Source: Chimonanthus salicifolius
Lineage: Eukaryota; Streptophyta; Magnoliopsida; Laurales; Calycanthaceae
Assembly (NCBI GenBank): GCA_013350335.1
Contig: CM023539.1
Location: 38,426,631 to 38,490,630, forward strand
DNA length: 64,000 nt
Direction: 5' to 3'
In this document: piece after piece, positions 24,401-36,400 of the stretch
How the letters are laid out: each line of letters starts with the position of its first letter
Position numbering within the stretch: position 1 is the first letter of the stretch
Program-made: the position numbers and the translations under genes
The notes under the pieces: generated by a model
What the model was told of the DNA's origin: nothing
Databases searched by the model: none
Seen by the model: the letters and a program-made list of their open reading frames with translations, nothing else

Positions 24401-27400
24401 GTCTTTGCCAAGTGTGCATCATGGGGCTCTACTCTTGTGGAATCCAGGAATATCTCTATGAACAACATATCGTGTGCTTGGAAAGAATGTTGATTTAGCT
24501 TAGCCTTTTCTTTTAGTGTTGTTTCCAACTGTTGGGTTTTTTGTGTGTGTACAACGGTAGTTGGCATTTTGTATCACTGTTTTGTCTCCTTTGTTTTTGT
24601 ATATGCACTCTGGTGCCTCTTTTTTCTCAAATATAAAATACAATCTGGAAAACGAATTACTTCCCAAGATTGAATTCTTTTTTAAAACCTCGTTACTATT
24701 GGATCCAACAAAGCTTTAGGGCAAGATCAAGGTAGGAGGATCGAAGCAAGCTAGCGCTACACCAAAAAAAATCACTCAGCCAAAAAAAAATCCTAACCAG
24801 GGAGGCAAACAGACGAGATCAGTTTGGGCTTATGTTATGTTGAACCTAATAAACACAAAGAAGCCCAAACTCCATAGGGCTTGAAAGATATGCCAAGCTA
24901 AGCCCAAAGACCCCAACAAACCCAAATGGAAGCCCGAGTAGATGCATGACCAAGGCACCTTTCATTTGTATTTGATTTTTAATTATTGTTTCTAACTACG
25001 CCTTGGAATTTAACTACAATTGGCACTTGGCACTAGCATGTGGGCAACATAGAAACATTTCTTTTACCACTTACCAGACATTTTCTATATATTTATTATA
25101 GTTTAACACAAGCTTTTAGCTTGGCCTTTAGGACTTTAGAATGTATAAGCCTGAGTTCCAATGATGAAGGTTTGAAAATTGAAATTGAACCTAACTAGAA
25201 TTTAAGGTAAAAAATGATAACCATGCCCAGATCCATTTTAGACTATTGATTTACCGGCACCATTTACATTGACATTCCTAACATTTGGAAATTATGGTAG
25301 TTAACCTCAACCATGTTGCAGATTCTGACAATGCAAGATCATAATATAGCTTTTAACTACCTCCTAGAAAATAATTAAGAAATCAACGAATTGAAGGTGA
25401 CTTATCACCATAGAAGAATATCCACCATAAATCCCTTGCACCATCATTGAGCATTGGCGTGAAACTTGGGTTAAGTTAACGAAAATGTATCTAGCCATGA
25501 AAAAAAATTCGTCGACAAGTTGAGTTAGCTTGGTTTACAACCAAACAAAGAAATCTTGATGAAATTAAATGCAAACCGTGCTTTGGCCGACCAACATGCT
25601 TAAAACCCAACTGAATGCAACATATGTAGTATAATTGTCTATATGTGTCTATTGTATATACTTAAATAGGTATATATATTACAATTCATTAAATTAAATA
25701 TAAAAAACCATGGATTTTAATTTTCAGTTGACCTAATATTAGACAAGCCTGCCCCAATCAACTAAACTCAATTTAACATGAGTTTAGGGTTTCAAATTAC
25801 CAATAGATACATCCAGACTAGGTCAAGCTCAACTTACAAAATTACATGCTAGGCACACCAAAAAAAAAAAACCAATAATTAAGTTTAGGCAACGATCAAC
25901 TCATGTTGACACTCAAGAATTTACAAGAAAATTTCCTTGTAATAAGTTTTGGTTTTTCAAAATATCCCATAATAACATGTTTCACATGATTTGGGTCTCC
26001 AATGCATTGATCAACCCTTGTCCATCAAAATCCAATGAGATCAAATGAACTTCATAAATATCAATTTGACCTAAACCTCATACGATTTGATCAATCAAAG
26101 GTAGGCCACAAACATTCCAAAATATCCTCATAACCCAATGCATAATGCATTATGATCAAAAGAATAGATAGAAAATAGATCCAGTGGAAGGATCCAAGGA
26201 TAGAAAGGGAAAATGCCCCCATGCACATGTACACCCACTTTCCATGATCAAAAGATCATAAATTCAGGCTCCATTTTGAATATCATGAAGTAGAGCATCA
26301 ACATTTGAATTAAAACGAAGAAAACATGACCAAGATATGGAACATCCAAATACATGTGAACCAACTTCATGATCATGTGGGGCCCATTTTTTATCTAAAA
26401 GTACTCCAAATCATAAATCATTTTCTATTAGCCTTCCATCACACAAAGAAATGGCCACTTAAATCAAACTAGAAATGAAAAAGGTAAAGCCAGAAAGATG
26501 AAGCTTGCAGGTCCTTGAAAAGGGATTTGACCATGATTGGCAAATTTGGTATCAACCACCAATCTCGGTCAAATGCCCTCTCATCCCCTAGAAATGTGGA
26601 TTCTTTTAAGGATTCGAAGGAGGGGTATTGACCTCAAACATGGGGATAACTCCTATATCTCTTTTGGCATTTTGCTCCAAGAAGTATATATGCCTAGAGA
26701 GTGGTGACATTAGAGTTTGGGTTTCGAACAATGAAAGCCTCTTTTCAATTAAATCCTTCTTCCTCAATTGGTATTGTCCCCATCATTAATCTTGCTCTTT
26801 GGACAATCAATAGACTGCCTAGAGCTTGTGTTTTCATGTGGATAGCAAGGATAAACAAGATCTTGAAAATGATTTTTGCATTCAAAATCATGTCATAGTC
26901 ATTGCCTCACGGGTGTCGAGATCATTAATCACCTCTTCATTCATTGTGATGTTCCCAAACAAGTTCGGTAATTCTTCTATAGCCTTTCTGGTGTTTTATG
27001 GGTTCTGTTAGACAACTTGAAGGATCATACTATATCATTATAGGTTTGGCTCTTTGACAAGCAATATGGTTTGGAGATTATCTTTAACTACTATTCTTTG
27101 GTCCCAGTGGAAGGAGTGAAATAACATAACTTTTGATAATAAGTTGTGTCCATATCAAGTGGCTTCTTTGGCTAAGCAAATGGTATTTTCATGGGATTTA
27201 TTTTTTGGAGAGTTTTGGGGTTCTATCCAAGGCAAATTTTCTTCAAAACTAGCTAGAGGCATTTAGAAGATGAATTTTGATGATAGCTTCTCTCAAAAAG
27301 TCGGTAAAGGTGAAATTGGCGGCCGAATTAGAGATTCGACCTCTTTTGTTTAGCTTCTTAATCTAAAACTGTACTTGGCTCTAGTGCAAATTAGTTTTAG

Positions 27401-30400
27401 AGGTTTTATCCATTCTCAGAGTTTGTAAGCTCAATAATTTTTTGGACCTCCCAAATCCAACTGCTGGAGGCGTTCCAAATGCTCTATTTTGTGTTCTTCC
27501 TCACATTTTCCTTGGAATCTATCAAATCAAATTCCTTAATAAGAAATATTATTTATTCAAGGAGCTTAACTGTAAGAAAAATTCAACGTTGAGCCAATAA
27601 GGATGAAAATCATCTAGTGCTCACAGGGATGTCATCCTCTACCAGTAGCTTTGTCACAGAGATGTGTATGCACCCATATTAGACATTTGCACTTGTGTCT
27701 GACAATCATACCAGTGTCAAACGGTAACACCCTTTCTTCACGGACTCTTCTAGTAACTTTTTAACATTGTTTTCCAAGGTGACTAAAATACAACAACACT
27801 TTTGTCCTCTTAAAACCTAATTAAAATATCGAAATGTTAGTCATTTAATTGTTTAGAGTAAAGTAGAACATCATTTTCTATTAGATTTATTTTTTACCCT
27901 TTTTTCATTTAAAAATGTTAGATTTAAATTTATTTAAAAGTAGTTTCATTTCCTATTTTTTTGGTTTATCGAGTTTGGCACCTAGCACTCATGTCAAACT
28001 CCAACACTCGCATCCATACCTATGCAACTTAGCTTTACAATTTCTTTTCTACTTGTATTTTTGCTTCTTCCTTCTGCTTTTCTTGAGACAACAGGCTCTT
28101 TATCCTTTCCTCATACTTTCACTCCTCTTAACAATATTTCTCCATTAGTTTCTTTTTTAAAAAAAAGAGCATGCTTAAATTTTTATTCTTTTTGGAGATC
28201 ATGTCTAAGATTTTTCAATTAAAAAATCATAGAACTGATGTATATATATGCCTTTGAAAAACATCCACATCCATATTTGTGCCCTAAATCTGGTAAAAGT
28301 GGACTGCTTGTGCGTATATGTGCACCACATTCAAAAAGGGCTATGGAATTTCTTCCTTCAGGTATTTTGGGTTCTTGGACTAATGCCACAATCAATGGAT
28401 CAACTCTTTCATTCAAGGTCCCTTTTTGAAGGGCCCTCTAAATTCTCTATCAAGTGGAACATGTCATGTTGTCAATTATTCTGCATAGTTTTAGAGACAA
28501 AACCAGTATTCCTTGAGATGCCAACTCTTTGAGAGCAAGGGATGACTTTAAGAAGTGCAAAGTTATTTCTAGGGCAACAAATCAAGAGGACTTCAAGGGA
28601 ATATGCAAATCAGACTTAGATTAAACATGAGGCAGTTTGAGTGTAAGTTAGCATCAGTTAACTTGGGCATTTTTCAAATGAGTTTGTTCTTTTCTTTTCA
28701 TCTTTATTTTCCCTTACTTTAATAGTATTTTATGCTTGTGGTGTGATTTGGGAGAGGATGACTTCATTTGATGAGCTTCCAGGCCTGCTTCCTTGTACAT
28801 GGAGTGCAACCTTGCAAGTCTGCTCTTTCATTAATAAGTTGTATTTTACCATCTAGAACAGTAGTAAATGCTGGATTTTTTTTTTTTTTTTAAAAAAAAG
28901 ACCTCACACAGTAATCACAACTAATTGATTTCACATTTCTGAGATTATAACATAAAATCCTGTAAACTCTAGGGAGACTTCTATATTCTCCCTATCCAAG
29001 GAGGGTACTCTTTAAACAGTCTAGTGGGCCACATTTTTTGATGAAATGTGTAGAAAACAACAAAGACATTGGATGTGTAAAATTTGAGCCTCAAATGATC
29101 ATTTCAGTCTTGTGATATTAAACTTTATAAATTTGATTGTTATAAACCGTTGATTTTTTATACACAATCTCATAATGTTATGATGATCACATTGAGGAGT
29201 TTCCCTTGAATTGTATCATCCATGAGGTCTTTTATCCATCCTACCTAACCATGTAGGGGCCTAGTTCATGATAAATGTACAGTCTCCCCATTGAAAATGT
29301 ATGCCCCGTCTCGTTAGAGCTGCTCTAAATCTCTATATGGTATAAACATGTAGATTCCTCAAGCTTTTTTGTCAGGTATGCTATGTAGATACTTGGGAAA
29401 GGGTTACATCCTTGTACTGTACAGTGATGCCTTCTGTAATTGTAACTCATTTTTTAATAATTTTTTGCATTTTCGATCTAAATGCATAAATACACAACTC
29501 CGGGTTACACCATTTTATATATCTCATACTGTACAGTGAAGCCTTCTGTAATTGTACTCATTTTGGAATTTAATTCTTTTCATTTAAAATCTAAAAACAT
29601 AAATACACACAAACACAAGTTGATTTTTCTTTTGGTTCTCTCCCTTGGTGTGTGCACAACCACTCAGTTCAGGCAACCAATTATGCCAAATTGCCTGTAT
29701 TGTTTTTTTCTGGTTTTAATCAATATGAGCCTATATCACATAGATGAGAGAGATATGGTAATCAATTTGTGTGGACAGTGAAGCACTTTCCTACAATGCT
29801 ACTTAATTCAGGTAACCAATTATGCAAAAATTGAAGCAATAAAGGTGTATTTCTTTTGGGTTTTGACCAACAAGAGCCTGTAGCACAGTTAATAAGCGCT
29901 CATTATTGCAACCATAAAGGCTGTGGATTAGAGTTGAATGGGTGTCAAATAGGCAGTCAGCCCATGGAAAATTATGTGTCTAATCCAATTATGAATGTCA
30001 ACCCTGATAAATGGCTTTGATGATGAGGAATGAAGCACTTCAGATTACCGAGCGTAAATATATCACTTGACTTGAGTATGCATCTTGAATCTTCAACATG
30101 AAGGAAGGTATATAAGAACAATTAAAATATAAATATTTATCACAAATTTACCTGCCATTGAAAGCCCTAGATACTGACTGAGGAAGAGATCTGGAAATAA
30201 ACCTAGCAGTCGTTGGCCTTGCATTCATTGATAGAAATCTTACCATTTCAGCTGAGCTTACCAAACCCTAAAGGTCCAAAATTACAGTCAATGTATCTTC
30301 TGTAGACATGCTCTCATTAAAAACAAATTACAGTCAAGGACTCACCATTTCATAAGCTTGGCGGAACCCAGCAGGTAAATCCATCATGGTTCTAAACCAC

Positions 30401-33400
30401 TCCTGCAAGACTGCATCAACAAATTTTCGATCGAAGAGCTGAAAACAAGTTCACAAAATGTCATGCAAATTCAACTTCCTATGTGAACACACAATTTTGA
30501 GCCAAGTAAAATGAATTGCCAACCTCTTGAAGAATAAGCCGCCTCCGAAATAGGCCACCTTCATCACCTTCATCCCCATCATCCCAATCGTCGAAGTAGT
30601 TGTCATCATCACCATCATCATCACCCCCATCACCTCCACCATGGAAGTTCTTTTTTCCAATATCTCCACCTCCTCCACCAATTGCTGTCTGTGGCATTTA
30701 AATATAAGCCAATCACTCCAAGTCAGCTCTATGGGAAAAAAATGAAATGAAATATTATAAAATAGTAAGTTTGAATTACTTAAAGGGGGATGCATATGGC
30801 CCTGAACCTCAGTAATACACAGTTTTATGAAGATCCATATTCCATTAGTGTGGGACTCGTGAGCAGGACTTTAAATATTGGTATCAATCTAAAATTCAAA
30901 CAGGGCTACATCCGAGAGACTTGGGAAGTAGGATCAAATTGGATATGAATCACTTGAAATCAGCTTTTGGATTTGAAAATAGCCGTCTCTAAGCCCAACA
31001 GGCAGTACCAGGTATGGCCAAGCGTGTGTATGCTTGACTTGGCCAAATTTCTAACGTCGCATTTGGACCTGTATTTCAGTCATCAAGATGGTTTGACATG
31101 CAGAGTCCCAGCTGGGTAAGGAGCATGACCAAAAGGACCCAGATTGGAAGATCAAAGTCTAATAAAATTCTTCTTTGCCTTATGTATAGACCATGATTGT
31201 GTTCCTTAACTACCTGCTTATAGGCCACTGGTTAAAGGCTAGAATCTTTCGATTCGCAAATTTCTTATAAAATTCCCCATCCACAGTTGGGCCCATCATA
31301 TAAATGGCAGAAATGACAGACTGATGGACTGGAAAAGCAATGCGGCAAAAAAATGGGGTAAGCTGACAAGATGTTATGGGCCTTCTTTTTTCTTAATTTG
31401 GAGCTGCTATGATTCATAGATCATAAATCTGTCCTTTTTTAAAGTTTTATTTATGTCTTAGATCTGGGAATCTATCCATCTTCCCTAAAGGAGCAGAATG
31501 AAACTAAGAATTCATGTTTGATTTTGTATTAGAGACATTAAAAACGGTAAATCAACTTCAACTTTAACCCCTAGCTTCCCAAGCTAACAATGCAGGTTTC
31601 CCACTACCCACTTTTTATGAAATTAATTGTTATGATACATTCCTCAATCATTTGGACATGCATCTTTATTCAATAAAAAATTTCACGTACAATCTGATTC
31701 TTTTATCCAAAAGAAAGAAGATAGAAAAGTAAAAATGTGAAAGAAATTGGAATGAAAAGCATCATTGTCTTGAGTGACAAGTGGAAAATTCATGGGGAAA
31801 TTGCAATCCCCACCATGGAATAGTGCTCCAACACATCTTCATCAATGTTGCATTTTGATCAAAAGACCTAGAGAAAACTATCATCAAGACTCTGAAGTAA
31901 CTGGCACATACTTCGAGAAAAGTCCATACATATTTGTTGCTGGGGGCAACAAGATCAAGTTGGTAACAATAAGAATCAAAATAACCCCCCTTTAGATTTC
32001 TATTGATCTCGTTACACTATCATCTTTTTTCTCAAAAATATATTTATTTTTAGGTGTCACTCTGTTACTAATTAATGACTATTTTGGGATGGGAGACGAG
32101 GAAGAGAGAGGGGGAAGAGAAGGGGGGGGGGGGTGGGGTGAGAGAAAGGGGGAACATAGAACCACTACCCTTCATAGTTAAACTATCAATTATCAAATCA
32201 TTTAGTTGATTACCTAACTCTACCATAGGGAGAAATTTTACCATTTGACCATATATATGTGAAGCCCGAGCCCACCCAAAGCCCATCAAACTTACAGCCC
32301 GAGCCCACCCATTTGAGATTGTTAAAAATTCAATCGCTTAGATTGAAAAATAGACATAATGAGCTACAAGTAGATTTCATAATAGATGTGAATAATTTCT
32401 CTTATCATATCGTACGAATTATAAGATACAAATCATGTATTGCAAAATTTCAACAATAATGGCCTTGAAGTTTGGATTATTTTAAATATTTTTAATCCTA
32501 CTTATGAAGGGGATTTTAGTTTTACAATGAGATCAACTTAATATAAGGTCAAATCAGGTAGGGATCCAACTTGCAAAAGGTGGATATCTTGTGATCGTAA
32601 AGAAATGTTGATGAAAAAGCAACATGTCTAGGAAAATGTTTTTATTAAAAAAAGTCTAAGAATGTCATATTGTTAGTGCATGTTATTTTCAGATGTCTGG
32701 TAGTAATAGGCCACAAAAGAAAGCAAACAAATGATAAGCCAGAAACTAATATCAAAGCTTTAGAGCAAAATGATTTAAAAGAATTAGTAGAATAAAGGCA
32801 TAAACACATGGAGTGCAGGTTTAGTGTGTCCAAAAGTGAGGAGAAAAACAAATAAAAAATTGAAGATCACTAAGTGCCATAATTTGAAGGTTCAATTATT
32901 TGTATGCAACCACAGAACATAATCAACTACTTGACATAAACATTGCAAATAATTCATGCATTGCAAGCAAATTCCAAAAAAAAAAAAAAGGTGAAAATAA
33001 TTCATCCATTGCAAGCAAATTCCAAAAAAAAAAAGGGCGAGTAACTTGGGTCTTACATGATGTTGAGTGCCACCTCAACTAAAAGGACATTTTACAAGAC
33101 AGTAGTTGGACCTCGTCGTTCTATGGAAATGAATGTTGGGCAACGAAGTAACAATAAAATTACAATTTTCCCACAAGTATAAGTTAAGATGGATGAGTGG
33201 AGCAAGAAGAAAATATATATAACACAAGAAGCTCTGATACCAAATTTTAAGCAAGCCAAGTCAAAATATTGAAATCATAGATGAATCCTAAAATGACATG
33301 CAACCTATATATATGATCCACATAAGATATTAGAGAGAGAAATTAATATTCTTTTTTATAACTATTCAAAGAGATTCAAAAGAAGAACGACAGCCATAAA

Positions 33401-36400
33401 TATCAAGGTTGTATTGTTGGTCTTCAATGCAAAATCCCTCAAAAGACTAACTAAAGCATACCAAACATGTCATAGGCCTTCTATATTGAAAAACCAATCA
33501 TCCAACAGATGAAATAGGCCTATGGGGCCATCTAGGGTTTGTCAAAGTGACCAAGATTTGTTTTTTTTTTTTTTTTTTTAATTTCTTTGGCAAAACTAGG
33601 TCTCAAATATGGTGAAACCATAGGTTAAGGTTAGATCTGCGAGTCTAAGATAGGGATATAGAGGTAGGGATGCAAAATAGGGTAAATGGGGCCAAAATGG
33701 GCCAGCTCGTACAGTAGTACGAACATGAATGGATGCCTATATTGACTGGTGGGTCTTGGTGGGGTTTTCGCGTCCGATGGTGGTTTAGATGAAAATGGGA
33801 CAAAAATAAAGTGTAAAAAGAGGGGGAAAGTGGGGAAAGTAGAGGAGAAAAAGGGAAGGAATGAAAAGGAGAGAGAAAAGAAAAAGAAGAAGGATCTTGA
33901 GTTACACATGTTCCTTGATCTCACACCAAGGAGGCAAAAGGAGTCACACCAGATCTATAGATGGGAGAAACTTGATTTTTTTCTTTCATTCATTCTCAAA
34001 AGTGTCTTACAACTATTTATTAGAAAAAAAAAAAAAAGAGACTCTTAAAACCCTAAACACACGTGACTTTAAGGCACACATGTGGATGATCTAAAACCAT
34101 AAAAACAAATACTTGTCAAGAACAATCTTGAAACACATATAAATTAAAACAATATGACACTAATAAAAAGACAACAAAAACAAATGTCTGGATGACACTG
34201 CATCAATGGTCAGATTTGTCCAATTCATAAATGAATAACTTAGATGATGTAAATAGATGAATCGGGCCAAAACTTCAAATCCATTACTTGATCAACATAC
34301 AATCAGGTCTATCCATGACCTCATTTCTCTCTATCCATGGTCAGATATTACAGGATGGTGCCAAAATCATCATCCAACCATGTTGAGGTAAAATCTAAAT
34401 TTTGATGCATCCTTCTTCGCAACATCCCATGATGTCCTCATCATTTCTCCTCTACTTGGAAAGCTTCACCTTCAGTGAAGCAATGCTTTGGTATCTCTTG
34501 TGCATGTCCTTGCTAAGTCTCAGTAGAGCTTTGCCAGTGATCAGTGTAGTCATTCTTGGGTCGATCTTTCCACTTTGTAATGAATCTCTAGTATCCCTCA
34601 ATTCTAGTGACACAATTTTCTCATCCAACATTTCTTTCACTTCTTCCTTCATTTTGGGTAGGGATGGCAATGATGGTACGTAAGAGGTGGACAAAAGTGA
34701 CAATGGTGTAGAAGCATTATGATTTTGTGGAAAAAGGTTTAAAAGGATGGGATGATAGAAGTGCATTTGTGTCCAAAGGAATAGGTGGTTCTTTGTAAAG
34801 CACTAAATCTTCCACACTAAAGATGTGGCTGATTCCTAAATCTAAAAGCAAATCCAAGACATAGGTGTAGGATCTTAAGCGCTTTAAAAGGACTTGCACT
34901 TAGGCCATGCAATTCTTTTATGGTCCATTTGGGGAACCACTTAGGCCTAATGCACATCATGACCATATGTCTCTCTTCAAACTCTTGATACCTATGGTGC
35001 TCATCCGTAGAAGATTTGTAATATTCATTGCTAATAGAATTTTTTCTTCTAATATCAACACATAAATCATGGATATGCCTAGCAAATGATTCAATTGACT
35101 CAAAAGGCTTACATGCAAGTGAAAGAGGTATGAGGTCTATATGTTTCCTAGGCTAGTAACTTGTGACTATCTCAAAATGAGTGGAACCTGTAGACCAATT
35201 AATTGCATTATTACAAACAAATTCAACCATGAGGAGAATATAATCTCAACCAACTACATCAACCTGCCTCTTCAATTTAGTATGTTCAATAGGGTTCATC
35301 TTATAATGTGGAAGGTGGGTAGAGATGATTTTGGAACCAAATCCATAATGGGTTGAACATCACATTTAGGGGAGAGGATATTTGGAAGCTCCTCTAGTGT
35401 TATATCACTATTCTCATCAAGTAAAGTAGTGACCTCTCTCGGAGTCTCTATTAATGTCTCTTGCAGAGACTCATTAATTCTTTGGTCTTTAAAGCATAGA
35501 CAATCTCTCGCCCTTTATGCCCATCCTCAAATTGTTTTTTATTGAGAAAATATAAGGGTTTCTTTTCAACCTTTGAAGCCGGCCCCTTCACATCACTCAC
35601 TTTAAACTCTCTAGGAAAAGAGGGGTTCAATTTGATCTTTTTGTTGAGATATATTTAGCAGTTTCTTTAATTTATCAGTTACTATTATTGTATTTTCCAA
35701 TTTAGTCTTTTCCTTAATTGGTGCTTACCAATATTGTACTTACCAACTTTAGGTTTTCCTCTTTTAGCTTAACTTCCATATTGTATCCCTTTTTTCTCTA
35801 TAAATATAAATGATAGTCTCTCTCCTTGATTAAGGAAGACACACCATATCTTATTATCAGTGTCTTATTCTACATGGTATCAGCCATGACACTATCCTAG
35901 AGCAAGTCTTCATTGACCACGTCTCTTCTTCTCTCCCTCTGCCGGAGGAGATATATCGGCAGAGGGAGGGAAGGACATCTTCATCAACACGTTCTTACAA
36001 CACGTTGGGCTATCTCAATAGTTCTTGCTGCTCTGTGTGCAAAAGTTCTTCTGTCCAGCGAAGGGTTTCCTCTCATCTCCCTCATTGGCCTTTGTTTCCA
36101 ACTCAGATCTGAGATCTGTAGTTGTTGTTGTTGAGCCACAATTGCCGCCCCACAAACGCAGTATGGTTGCAACGATCCCAGTTCCCTCGCCTTGCTGTTG
36201 TCCCTTAAACAACGCCCTTGCATCCCCACCGACGAGACTAGATCTGGCCCAACTTATATAGATCTGCCAATTGTAATTCCTGAGCAGTGCTAGACACGGT
36301 GTCCATGTCTTGCTGCTCACTGCTTGCTTGAGCAGGCCCATTGTTCTCAGATCTTATTGCAGATCTGTCTTTTGGATCTATTGCCACACAAAACAAAAAA

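Larger units (their letters stand above)
18928..30151 (-). other. RETICULATA-related intron 4 (11.2 kb), transposon-filled
   Basis: Runs from the GTAAATTTG donor at 30151 to the CTGTGCAG acceptor at 18928. It contains the SINE at 20297, the tandem LINE-tail-like repeats at 20546-21040, a degenerate LINE at about 21070-24640 and a second LINE remnant at about 26480-27330. The intervals 18960-20270, 24650-26470 and 27340-29860 show no recognisable gene, though 28200-28870 has LINE-tail-like text. Confidence 0.85.
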
